Origin: Apricaphanius iberus
Taxonomy: Eukaryota; Chordata; Actinopteri; Cyprinodontiformes; Aphaniidae
Length of the DNA: 64,000 nt
Reading direction: 5' to 3'
Assembly (NCBI GenBank): GCA_028564705.1
Contig: JAPXFQ010002718.1
Location: 1,240,001-1,304,000, forward strand
Shown: one piece after another, positions 1-13,000 of the stretch
Numbering within the stretch: position 1 is the first letter of the stretch
How the letters are laid out: every line of letters starts with the position of its first letter
The notes under the pieces: generated by a model
Seen by the model: only the letters and a program-made list of their open reading frames with translations
Database searches by the model: none
What the model was told of the DNA's origin: nothing
Translations under genes and position numbers: made by a program

Positions 1-356
1 TCTACTCCGTGCGTCGTTGCGCAGGTGACTGACAGTTGTTGCATTTACGGATAGTGCCTTTGTGTCTATCCGTTTCTAACATAGATGGAGAAGTATAAAT
101 TAGTCTTAAGCCTCTTTATCTTTAAACCCAGTTGACTAAAACCTAATTTCATATAAAACATATTAACTGAAATAAAACTGTTCTTTTTTTCTGTCCTGCT
201 GGTGTCGATCAAATGTTCTGTTTTTCATTTTTGTCCCACTTGATTATATTTCAGACCATCAAACAGATTTTAATACCAGACAAATATAGAATGAGTAAAA
301 ACAAAAAGATGCTTTTCGAATTATAATCATTTAGAAAGTTGATTTTTTTTCAAAGT

Positions 357-620
357 AACTGCTGGACGATATGAAAAAAAAGCACGTTGATAAAAACAAC
401 CGTCATATTGATCGATATCAATAATTATTGAAAACTATCAGAAAAGTTTGATAATATATTAAGCGCAGCCCCGGTCATTTTATGCTATTCGTTATCTTAT
501 TTTAATGAAAACAAAACTGAATTCATTTGAACCCTTTATTCAAACACCGTTTTTACCATAACTAAAATATAGTAAGAAACAAGAATCATTATATTAATTA
601 ATGTCGATAGCTCACCTGCA
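357..620. repeat. degenerate MITE-like repeat (GGACGATAT family)
   Basis: It begins with ctgctggacgatatga, carries atcgatatcaataat, and resembles the better preserved element at 53604-53962. Boundaries are approximate. Confidence 0.35.
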
Positions 621-949
621 GGTAAATGTCACGTTTTAAAACTGATCCTCGCCGCACATCAACACTAACGTAACAATATAAAATACAGGAAATACTTCTG
701 TCAGCAAAGTTGTCTTAAGCAGGAACCCACACCCCTCTCCTTTGGCTGCGTACCTGTTCTCAGCGAGGGGGGGTGTCAGCTGATACAGGCACGGGGGGAG
801 GGTTGACTTAACAGTTTCTGGATTTCACAGTTTTTCTAGAACTGAGATGGAAGAAATCCAAAGCCTCATGACAATAATCTCTGCAGTATTCCCATCAGTT
901 GACTACGCACAAATGGGCCTCGTTGATGCAGACTCCAACCACAGCAATC

Positions 950-1795
950 CTCTCAACAATCGCTGATACTTAGCATGCATCTAGTGACAGTGGAAAAGAA
1001 AGAAAAACTCCCCTTTAAAAGTATAAAACCTCCAGCAGAACCTGGCTCAGTACAAGCAGGTATCTATCGCGACTGTCTGGGGGTTGGATGAAACAGAGAG
1101 AGACACAGAACAGAAGAAGTGATGTAAGAATACTTTCTATTTTAAAGAAAGTAAAAAGTTAACAAGAGATGGAGGATGTTCGCTCACTGGGAGCATCATC
1201 AGAATCGATGCTCCGCATCCAACATGGCGTTGTACCTGAGCAGGATACTAGACCAGGTGGAGCTTCTATGGAGAGAAAAATACTGAGAGAAAACAAAGTT
1301 AACAGCTGAAATAACAGCAAAAGAATTACAGCCGGACAGTTGTGGAAGAGAAAAGTAGAAGAGTGAAAAACAAGGGTCAGTCTATCCTCCAACATTCTAA
1401 GCCTATAGCAGCATAACTACAAAAATAGCTCAGGATAACCTAAGCTTTAACTATAGGCTTTATCAAAAAGGAAGGTTTTAAGCCTAATCTTAAAAATAGA
1501 ACTGGGAGCTGATTCCACAGGAGAGGAGCATGATAACTAACAGATCTGCCTCCCATTCTACTTTTAGAAATCCTAGGAACTACCAGTAAACCTGCAGTCT
1601 GTGAACGAAGTGCTCTGTTAGGAACATATGGAACGATCAGATCTCTGATGTACGATTGAGCTTGATTATTAAGGGCTTTAAACGTACGGAGGAGGATCTT
1701 AAAGTCTATTCTCGATTTAACTGGGAGCCAATGTAGAGAAGCTAAAACAGGAGAAATGTGATCTCTCTTTTTAATATTCCTCAAATTATTAGAAA
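950..1795 (-). mobile_element. 3' part of an L2/CR1-type LINE, minus strand
   Basis: Read on the minus strand, 1784 to 1440 encodes the C-terminal part of a LINE ORF2 (ISPVLASLHWLPVKSRIDFK, RALRSQTAGLLVVPRISKSR, APLLWNQLPV). The 3' UTR follows to about 950. It matches the region after the coding part of the plus-strand copy near 47790-48180 (AGCTCCACCTGGT, AACCTGGCTCAGTAC, CTCCCC motifs in reverse). Frame and length show a 5'-truncated, dead copy. Confidence 0.8.
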
Positions 1796-1959
1796 TATTT
1801 TTTAAACAAATAAAAAATAAATACTATTAAATAGGTATTAACTCATCAGACGATTGCTGGCAAGTAAACATTGTGAAAAACACCTGATTGCAGTTCCTTG
1901 CCGCCACAGCCTGACCAGTTATGAATGACTAAAATGCTCGGTGATGCCAGCGTTGTCTT

Positions 1960-2290
1960 TTAAAACTGGCTATTGTTTCAGCTGAGTCAATCGGTTCAGT
2001 GCACACAGTGTTATTGACCTTATTGCTTCTGAAAGATTTTTCGCTGACAAACTTCTGGTTTGGTCCATCTTTCGTTTTTCCACTGTGGCTGAAGGAGGAA
2101 CCATTAATGTTCCCAAAGAGCAGAGTTTAGTGGTAGCTAAGAGTACTTCCTCTTTTTTTGTCATATTAAAAAGTTGCTCTATTTTCTGAGTCCCGTTCAT
2201 AAACATTCCACATGTTTTCAGCTGTATTCGTTCAGCAGACCTGCGTTCCGAACCGACAGGGCCGTACGAAAAATCAGAATACATGTACCG
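1960..2290. repeat. weak dispersed repeat shared with about 26,510-26,720
   Basis: Both regions contain a similar block around 'ctgac..a..ttctggtt.ggtccatctttc', with related neighbouring words. The match is degenerate and was spotted by eye; it may be an old transposon fragment. Confidence 0.25.
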
Positions 2291-2632
2291 TTGCCTAAGT
2301 GATAGTGATGCAGCACAGGATTGTGGGGTTTAACTAATGCAGGGAAGGAATCTGATCATCTTTTCATAGTGCTGAAAGGGTAAGGAAATATATCTAATAT
2401 CAGCAGATGTAATTTATGGACCAAAGCAGGGATATAACTATCGGATGTGGATATTGGCCCAAATCACATTTATTTATGTAACTGGTGCCTTTAAGAAGCC
2501 TATTTTAAATGTGAATGTTTTTTAGGAGGAGTTCGGCTTTGATAGCTGTGACACAGCCATACATTTACATTTAAAATTAGGTACCACAAAATAATGTTTT
2601 AATTTGTTAAATCAGCCCACCCCTACTAGCCG

Positions 2633-3144
2633 TTAAAGGCACATTGTGTAATTTTCGGCCAGTAAGGGGCAGTGCATACCTAAATAATCACAAGCATGCG
2701 GTATCTGTGTCTTCAAGTAAGAAACTCAACAACAGAGGTCCAACTAATGCTGTTTTCAAACGCTCAATTCCCTGAGAATGATCTATTTGCAGCAACATGA
2801 CGAGCACATCAGTCTCTCTTTCATCACTTGGAACTAGAGAAGAGGTAAAAATGTATTTATGGCGAAACTTTTCAGCATTTTGAGGGGAAATCAATGTTTT
2901 AACAGCGGGCTTGTTCTGTGCGCTTCGTCCGTCCAGGCTCTTGTAGAAGTAAAGACGTCATCTAATACGGCTTTCCCCTGAAAAGAGGACCCGCGCCTAT
3001 GTATTTTAAAACTGATTTTTAAAGTCATATTTTACAATATCGCCAATATTTAGCAATTAATGTGCTTTACGTAATTATTATTACATAATATTTGAATGGC
3101 TATTTTCAAAGATGTACTGCAAAAACTACACACTATCACTTTAA
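2633..3144. repeat. MITE-like non-autonomous DNA transposon
   Basis: The left end (ttaaaggcacattgtgtaat) and right end (aaactacacactatcacttt) are imperfect inverted repeats about 510 bp apart. No coding sequence is seen inside. This type of end is common in small hAT-like fish elements; the assignment is by recall and approximate. Confidence 0.5.
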
Positions 3145-3950
3145 ATTAAAGTATCTTCATTTTAGATTTAATTCTGAAGAAGTATGTTGACCTGCTGTGA
3201 AACATTTAGGTTTAGTGCTCATGAGTGATTGTAAAAAAAGAAAAATCTAAAATTGCTTTGTAGTGTGTGATAGAAGTTTTTTTTTTTTTTGGTATTCAGC
3301 AGAGATAGAGCATATGATTGATTGATAGCACTGGTGTGTGTGAGAGCAGTCATGTTTACCATGAAACAAGAACAGAGCAGATGGAAACTTTGTGTCATTT
3401 CATTTTTTTCCACCCTCCCTTTTCTGCTCTCGCTTAACATCCGAGGAAAGCGCTTGTAGAATCCGCTCCGCCTGTGTGCTAATTGTCCCAGCGATAGATT
3501 CATTTAACACGCTCTGACCGCTTTCGGCTGGGAAATGCTCAACGGGGGGAATATTTCAAAACATCCGGTCGCCACAAAGGGAAATCCCCCCCCCCTCCAA
3601 AAAAATAGACCTGCTGGTAATTTTTTGTTGTTATTGCGTTCCAATGGAATGCCTAAAAGTCTCCACTAGAGGGAGGCAGCGCAGCAGATCGTGTTCACAG
3701 CAAGTGATGGCAGTTGTTGCTTCTTAGCACACACCTGAAACTAATCAGTGGTCCACACATGAACACGTCCCACTGAAGTTCTCCTCAGATAACTATCTCC
3801 GCCTTCTGTTTCACTCCCCACCTCCCTGCGATTCTGGTTGTACCCCCCCCCCCCTCCCCATACAGCAGGAGGTCTGGTGGAAAAGGGTGGAGTTAAAGAG
3901 GCATAATGTGCAGGTGGAACAGCACATTTAGTCAAGGCAGCAGCTCCAGC

Positions 3951-3974
3951 ATGAAGAGGAGTGGGGCGTTGTAG
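3951..3974 (+). other. possible upstream ORF in the slc44a2 5' leader
   Basis: An ATG at 3951 opens a seven-codon frame closed by TAG at 3972-3974, about 110 nt before the slc44a2 start. It matters only if transcription starts upstream of it, which the sequence does not show. The main ATG at 4087 has A at -3. No convincing TATA box was seen. Confidence 0.25.
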
Positions 3975-4086
3975 AGACAGGTTGGACTGGTTTTGCACTC
4001 TGAGCATTCTAGCAGGAGACAGACAGGAGAAGTGAACCAGAGAGCAGAGTTTCTGTACAGCACTCGGCCGTGAACGGACTTCCAAC

Positions 4087-7000
4087 ATGTCTGAGGATGA
4101 CAAACCCTATGGAAAACATGGTAATAGTGCTTCATGCTTGTGTTTGTTCTGGATTCGTCACGTAGCTTACATTTAAGTTAGATTAAAGCTGTGGTTTGGG
4201 CACTGTCATAAGTGAAGGATAGTTAGACTCTACAGGTGTGTGAGAGCAGGGAGGACTCCTAATGCTGATGTGACTCCTTTTCTCTTTCTCTTTATCTGTA
4301 TGGAAATTATCTGATCGCATTTTCAAACATAAGCATGTCAGAAGTGACTTCGCCGCATGGCAGTAAACACATGAAATGTGACACTACCCTATTTTAGAGG
4401 AAGTGGTTGTGTGCTTGGTATTATACATTTAAATAAACGCAGGCAAAACAAAAACAAAAAAGAAATTTTTCACTGTGTGCATATATGTACGTGTGTGTGC
4501 ATAATCTACATATATATGTGTGCGCATAATAATATATAATTTTGTGTGTCTACCTGGTTTTTCTACCCTACTTAGGACCAGTTTTGTAATATTCACTAAA
4601 CCCCCTTAGGACCGAAGGACTTTGTTAGGACCGAAACCTGGTCCTAATATGGTGGACTCCCCTTTTTAGGTTTAGAGGAATGTTGTGAATTGAGTTTTAG
4701 TTTAGAGTTAGGTATAGATTGGTAATGGTTAGGAAAAGTGTTTGGGTTAGGCATAAATCCAGTTACTAAAATCAATGGAAGTCAATGGACGTCCTAATAT
4801 GGGTAGCAATACAAACTAGTGTGTATATATGCTTACGTTTGTCTTTGGTTGATTTGTTACATATTGGACTAGGCAAAAAATGTTAATGCAGAAATAAAAG
4901 TATGTTTGTAGCTGTTTTAAAGGATATTTTTAAAAGTACAATTTTAATTTGAGAAACAATCCTCAGAATGCATACTCTAATTTATTTAATATGAATGTAT
5001 ATCCTAGATATTTTAGTGCCTGACTCTATAAAGATTTCCAAAAGACTGCAAAAATTTCTAAGTCTTTTGTGTTTCATGATGTGGAAAGTTTGGGATACCA
5101 AAAGGAGGAAATGGACGGTTTCACATGGGCTGAGAGAGATCAACGATTTTAAAAAGAAGCGTTTGGTTCACCTTCTCACTGCATTTTTGGAAGCAGATCA
5201 ATGTGTCTTGACAGAGTCATGCAGTTACAACAACAGTTTGGGGAGCTGTAAAAAGAAGCTGCCCAAGAGGAGCAGCAGGTGAGGGAGGGAGCCATCAAAA
5301 CGATGAGTGCCAACCTTTTAGGGTTATTTAAGCTAAAAAATATGTCCACTTGTGGTCACCAGCTGGTTTTGTGGTGAATTTGGGCATAACTTCTAATTTT
5401 ATGTTGGTTTTTTAAATGTATTTTGGACTGAAGTGTGTGCAGAGTGAAAAGTATTATTTTTAAGTTGGATTTGGATTACTTTAACAGTTTTTTTTCAGTT
5501 TTTTTTTTTTTTAAACGTAAGTTTAAAAAGTGGCCATTCAGAAAATTACCTGGATGAACTTATAGTAAAACGGCTTCTCAAGGACCGACAACTGTTGGAG
5601 CGTAACATCATTACAGTACGTGATTTATACAGGTTAGGCAGTACAACGTACTTCCAGGGGCGATATTTACGGTTTACTGTAGCATCAGTTGACCTTGAAA
5701 TACTACGGCAGCCTCAGCAGATTGAACATGAGATCAGAGGGATGAAGCTGTTGTAAAAAAACCCCAAAGAAAAGTAGTCTCACTTTAACAAACTGTAGGT
5801 GTGTATCGGGTGCAGTTCAGGTGAACAAAATGTCCTATTTGCCCTTCTGTGTACTATCCAAAAGTGGGTTAAGTAGCCAGATACTTCAAAATATTTCACA
5901 AGTAGAAGTAACAGTGCAAAACTACTACAGGAATTTTTTTTCCCCTGGCAAGAAATCAAAACCAGATGATCCTAGTTGCTAGACACCTGATTTTTAGAAG
6001 TTGGTTTAGCGGGAATCTCTCCACAGTTCAACAGAAAATGGGTTCAGTTTTGCCAGCAGTCATTCTAAACGTGAGTGCTTTTGTCAAAGTGAGGCAGTAG
6101 GAGAATTCTCTCATGGTTTCCTTCCTGCTTAGTCACGAGGGAGGAATTTTGTGGGTTGCCAGGCGTGTCACACTGGGACGATTGCAACAGCTGACAGAGA
6201 GGCTGGGAGAAAGGCGTGTTGACACACATGGTGAGAGAAACACAGATTTTAAGAATCCATATATTGCTTCAGAGTCCCCATGCAACCAGAAGATCCTCTT
6301 GGTTTATCAAAACCACTGAAAAAACCTAGAAATGTCTGTTTATGACAGCCAAGCAGTGGATAGTAACTTGGAGCCTGATTTTTAATCAAAACAAATGCTG
6401 GATGAGCACCTAAGGACCTACAAAGTAGCAGAGTACTCTTAAAATAATAAAAAATTATGTTTATAATGTACATGTTGGAATAACCATAAATATATGGAAG
6501 TGATGCAATTTTTTTTTTTTTTTGTCATTGATTGATACACGGCTGTTAATGTGCAGCTTCCTAAACCTTTTGCATTGGTAAATGCACTTATTCTTCAGCG
6601 TGTGTCATAACATCTAGTTCATTATATTAAAACAAATTACTCACACAGTTGTTAAAATACCCTTTTTAACAGTGAGTAAAACCATAGATGTGTTTAGCCC
6701 AGTTTGGGGTGGTGCTGAGGCACCCCCGAACTGAGCTACTGAGTTAAGGTATATCTGCCACCTTGGGCTACAGGTGGGTGGTTAAATCATACCTCCAGAA
6801 CTTTTTATAAAAAAAAAAAAAACACTTCATTGGTATTTATTCATTGATTAATTGATTCCTTCAAACATTTTTGATTGGTTTAGACATCAGAAGTGCACCA
6901 AACGGCAGAAGACGACAAAATATTTCAAAATGTTTTCTAATGCTTTCCTACATTTCGGATATTTCTTATAACTAATGATCGCATTATAATCCCAAATTAA

Positions 7001-10000
7001 ATTGGCCAAAGAATGTTTATCTGTTCATCTCCGAGTAAAATGATAAACTGACTATTGATCCTACAGAACGAAAATGAACATTTTAAGGCAGCATACACAT
7101 AAAACAATAAGAATGCATGGCAAAACAGCATGTGAGCTATAGAGTAACATTATAAAATGGAAATAAAGCTGTTAAACTCAAGGTAGTTGTCGGATTTGGG
7201 TGCATCATCAAGCAGTCTCTGTGCTGCATTTTGGACCATTTGAAGGTACGAATGAGAGGTGTCGGCATGAAATTACAATTTCTCACCCTGACTGGAAGTC
7301 CAGGAGTATTTTCATGCAATAAAATGTATTTTTTGTGTAGGGGTGGATGATAGCCTTATTTCAGTAATAGTTTCTTTTTTTTAAAACCTGATTTTAAATA
7401 AAGTATCGGCTATTGCCTTTCACATGGTCATGCTTTTTAGGTCTCGCTGCACTAATGGCCTCAAATTCTAAATGCTCTTTGTTTCATGTAGGTGAACCCA
7501 GAAAGTATGACCCCTCCTTTAAGGGACCCATCCAGAACAGGTGAGGCCAGAACTCCAGTGTTGGGTTTCTCATTGTGTTGCTGATGAAGGGTTTCATTCA
7601 GTCTCCTCTCCTTTCTAGGGGCTGCACCGACATCATCTGCTGCATCCTCTTTATTCTTGCTGTGCTGGCCTATATTGCAGTAGGGATACTTGGTAAGTAG
7701 TCTGTTGCTTTTCCTTTACAACAAAAATCCAATTATAAACTGTTGTGTATCCAAATATTTACATCTAATCTTTTTGGTTCCAGCCTGGTCCCAAGGTGAT
7801 CCAAGGAAGGCGATCTACCCCACAGATAGCCGAGGCCAGTTCTGTGGGCAGATCGGTACTCCACTCGAGTGGGTGGCTTTTTAAGCAGACCTTTATATGA
7901 AACAGTGGGACTACTTCACCGCATATTCACCAAATGATCAGTTTCTGTCTGGGTATTGTTTTTCAACCCTGCTCCTCAAGGCACACGACCCTGCATGTTT
8001 TACACCTTCCTCTGCTTTACCCCACCTGATTTAGATGATTACAGTTCAACAAAAACCTGTTAAACAATTTAAATTCGCTATGCTGAACCGAGGAAATGTC
8101 TGAAACAGACAGGCAGTGCACTTTGAGGACCGGGGTTAAAAAAAGACACAGGCAGACACGACCTTTGACCAAAATAAGGTGTCCAGTATTTTCCTTTTAA
8201 AAAAAAAAAAAAAGCAAAAACATTCTGCTTTTCTTTTTCCTCCTTTCAACAGGAACAAGCGGAAGTTGTTCTACTTCAACATCATGAAGTGTGCCAGCCC
8301 CATGGTGCTGCTTTCATTCCAGTGTCCAACCACACAGGTGTGAATTCTGCTAGCTAACCCCCTACTCACTGTTTCGTTTAGTTCCTAGGGAAATTCAGCC
8401 ATAGTGCATCTCTCTCTAAGCTGGTGTATTCTGATTGCTGTCATCTGCACTTGACAAAACTTTTCTACGATGCATATTAATCCTCAGATGTGTGTGGAGA
8501 AGTGCCCTGACAAGTTCATGACCTTGGTCAAAGCCTACACCAACGATAAAGACTTTGATTACTACAAAACCTTCTGTAAGGAGGGCGTGACGAGGTCAAT
8601 GGTAAGGTTTTTTTTCTTTCCCTCCAGTAACATTTCTTGATCCCTGTTTCAGGAGTCTGGGAATCCAGTCTTTGAGGGCTGTTGTACTGCAACCATTAGC
8701 TGAGTCTCTGCCTCAACACACCTGAGTTGCAGACCCACTCCGTAACTTTTACACCATTTAAAATGCCTGTTTTGATAACGTTAATGTAACGCAACACATT
8801 TTTGATGTTGGTTTTTGGAGCTTTCATTTCATGGGAAGGTCACGCTGCTGTTAACTGCACTTCAGAAGTTTTCAACCACGTACCGCTTCCCCAGATCTGC
8901 TGACTAAGTTTCGCTTTACTGCAGTATGCTACGCACTACCTAGATATTTGGGTTTTAAGACAGTGGCATCACGCTGCACGCCACGACAGGCCGACAGAGG
9001 GCAATTTATCTGCAGAGTTACAGTGTGTGTCTTTAAGGAATGTGGTCATGAGCTGGACTCTGGAGGACTTGAGTGCTTAAAGGAGTCATAACCTGAAAGT
9101 TGACTTCAGCCTGGTTCACACAAACCACAGAAGTGGTAGCGATCGGAGACCGCTCCATACAGCGTCCTTATTAACCTATAGTGTAGTTCACAACAGACGC
9201 AGAGCGCCGCGGTCCTCCGCGGCTGGCTTCTTGTCCATTTTTTTGTGTTAGGGTTAGGAGTTGGCTACGGACTTGAGCATGGAAAATCAAGAAACGAGAT
9301 GCACATGTGAGTTGTTGCTGTTTCTCCAACCAGACCAAGCTACCAGGGACCAAGGGATCAAATTGATTTTTAGATCTGTGCTAAACATTTTAAACCAGAA
9401 TGCTTTGCTACACTCAACAAAAATATAAACGCAACACCTTTGTTTCTTCTCCCATTTTTCATGAGATGGACTTAAAGATCTAAAATTCATTCCAGATACA
9501 CAATATTGCCATTTCTCTCAAACATTGTTCACAAATCAGTATAAATGTGTGATAGTGAGCACTTCTGCTTTTTCTGAGATAATCCATCCCACCTCACAGG
9601 TGTGCCACATCAAGATGCTGATTTAAATCATGATTAGTGCACAGGTGTACCTTATACTTCCCACAATAAAAGGCCACCCTGGAATGTGCAGTTTTGTCTC
9701 ACAGCAAAATGCCACAAGCATTAAGGGAGCGTGCAATTGGCATGCTGACATTAGGAATGTAAACCAGATCTGTTGCTCATGCATTGAATGTTCATCTCTC
9801 CACCATAAGCCGTCTCCAGAGGCTTTTCAGAGAATATGGCAGTACATCCAATCGGCCTCACAACCACAAACCACGTGTAACCACACCAGCCCAGGACCTC
9901 CACATCCAGCAGGTTCACCTCCAAGATCGTCTGAGACCAGCCAGTCAGACAGCTGCTGAAAAAATCGGTTTGCATAACCAAACAATTTCTGCACAAACTG

Positions 10001-13000
10001 TCAGAAACCGTCTCAGGGAAGCTCAACTGCATGCTCGTTGTCCTCTTCGGGGTCTTGACCTGACTCCAGCTCGTCGCCGTAACAGACTTGAGTGGGCAAA
10101 AACTCACATTCGATGGTGTCTGGCACGTTGGAGAGGTGTTCTCTTAACGGATGAATCTCGGTTTACATTGTTCAAGGCAGATGGCAAACAGCATGTGTGG
10201 CGTCATGTGGGTGAGCGCTTTGCTGATGTCAATGTTGTGGATCGAGTGGCCCCTGGTGGTGGTGGGGTTATGGTATTGGCAGGCATCTGTTATGGACGAA
10301 GATCTGTACACAATTCTTGGAAGCTGAAAATGTCCCAGTTCTTGCATGGCCAGCATACTCACCGGACATGTCACCCATTGAGCATGTTTGGGATGTGCTT
10401 GACCGGCGCATACGACAGCGTGTACTAGTTCCCACTAATATCCAACAACTTCCCACAGCCATTGAAGAGGAGTGGACCAACATTCCACAGGCCAAAATTG
10501 ACAATCTGATAAACTCTATGCGAAGATGTGTTGCACTGCATGAGGCAAATGGTGGTCACACCACATACTGACTGGTTCTGCGTCCCCAGACCCCCAATAA
10601 AGCAAAAAACTGCACATTCCAGGGTGGCCTTTTATTGTGGGCAGTATAAGGTACACCTGTGCACTAATCATGATGTCAGGTCAGCATCTTGATGTGGCAC
10701 ACCTGTGAGGTGGGATGGATTATCTCAGCAAAGCAGAAGTGCTCACTATCTCACATTTATACTGATTTGTGAACAATGTTTGAGAGAAATGGTAATATTG
10801 TGTATCTGGAATGAATTTCAGATCTTTAAGTCCATCTCATGAAAAATGGGAGCAGAAAAAAAGGTGTTGCGTTTATATTTTTGTTGAGTGTATATACACT
10901 GACAGCAATGACAACATAACCTGCGGTGACATTCATGAATGGTGACGCACGGACTAAGCTGACAGCACGTCACTGCAACAAAATAAACTGGTAGGACATA
11001 ATCTGACAACATGTACAGAGATTGTGCTATGAATACCCTCCTCCTCTTTAAACAGGAAAATAAAAAGTGACCTGGGCATCATTGAATCACTGAGTGGATA
11101 GTCGTTTTTTCTAAAGATTGCGAGAAAGGTGCTCAGATTCTGTTAAATGTCACGGAAGAATACCTGATCTTTATATTTTTGTTGAGTGTAAATAGGGACA
11201 ATATCAGACGAAGATGGCGTTGAAGCTTTGTTTGGAAGGAGGGGGCATTTCAACAATCGGAGACTTCCCTGTTATTCAGCCAGTAAGGCTGTGGTTTTAT
11301 TGCTGTACTGTGTATAACAAACAGCAGCTTACTGCTAATGGGGCTATGGGGGATGGTGGGCGCCATGTTGGAAATACTCTGAGGTCGTAAGCTCCCGAAA
11401 ACGCAGAGAATGCTGAAGTAGGAAACTTATTGAATGCAGTGAATTCTGTAGTTTGCGGCCAGGTTGGTTTCTGTCATAACTCAAAACATATTTTGGAGTG
11501 AGACGCCCATGCGGAGCCTACGGTGTCAACCCTCTCCTTCCTGCTACCAATCCACATTCCCGTCATTGGCATTATCATTATGACCATCCAGTACAGCCAA
11601 AATATCTCATGAGACTATACTGCGTTTAGAAAAAAGGGTAAAAGTACAATTTATATTTCTCTTCACTCTATTTTTTTTGAATTCCTAAAAGACTATCATA
11701 AAGCCTGGTTATCCATTGTAGTCATGGGTTATGACACTTTTAATGAGGAGGTAACTCTGCCATTTGGTTCAGCCATTTTTTCGACCAGAGGTGTATTAAG
11801 GTTTCAGGACACTAGCCCTCAAGGATATGAGTTGCAGAACCTAGATCGTAAGCCATGAATGTCGTCACCATTTATTCTTCTGTGTTTTGTGCCGTGTTTC
11901 AGGGTATACCAACAATTCTTTCAGAACGTCTCTGCCCTGCCATGCTGATCCCCAGCAAGTCATGTAAGTAGGTTTTATACTCCTGAAATACATACTTCTA
12001 TGTGTTAGATTTTGTGTTCTAGACGAACACACACAAAGTTAACATTAAGGCAAAATGGAAATGAATGGGAAGGAATATATGGCTTTATTACCAATGATCT
12101 GTGTGGCATTTTTTTGCATGCAGATTCATTGAGTCAGTAAATTTATCTAAACCATTCCGTTGTCTACTTCCAATTAAGTTTTACCAGCTTCTATTTCTCT
12201 GCTGAGGAAAAATATCCACACAGCATGATGCTGCAGCCACCATGTTTTACTGTGGAGATGGTGTAATGAGGGGGCTGCAGAGGTGTCAAAAGTATTCACA
12301 TTTATTATTCAGTAAGTATAGAAGCTAGGGTTTTAAAATACTTTTTTATTTTTAGAACTTGAAGTATCAAATCTAGGTTTATAAAAACTAAAATTTAAAA
12401 GTAATGCAAGTAAAAATTGGCATTAAGGGTAAAAACTGAGCAACAGCACCACCACAACCCTCCAACCCCCAAAAGAAAAGAAAAAAAATTAAGGCCATAA
12501 AGACTGTTGTAAAGAACTAGTGATATACGAACAATTTAGCTTTTACTATAGTAGCTCTTTCAGCAATGTACAAGTTCATTAAAAATAATTGCATTGTAAA
12601 TTACAAAAAAAAATCTAGGCATACAATGATCCCCTTTTTCGTTTTTTTTTTTTTTTTTTTAAACAGATACTTGGGTCTGAGGGTTTGCCCATACCAATGC
12701 CGATACTTATACCACACAAAAGCAAAACATTTGAAGATGTTATTTTTTTATCTAATTCAATATCATTTGTTGTAACACACTTTTTTTCCTGCTAATGTTT
12801 AATAAAGAACTGAAAAAAATGTAAAGTGAAAACGAAAAAAATTTCATTGAAATTATTGGAGTTTCTACATTTTAAGTATCTGTTCAAAATCATAATCGGC
12901 AAGGGTTTACTGCCAAATGTTGGGCAGATTTACAAGAGTAAGAAATTGCTGCAGTATGGTCCTCATGTTTTTGGTTCTACTTCGGCACTCTGGTCTGAGT

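Noticed and set aside
9630..9959. 109-codon frame, repeated at 17991-18320
   Set aside because: The peptide recurs only because it reads the transposon terminal repeat and transposase gene in a wrong frame.
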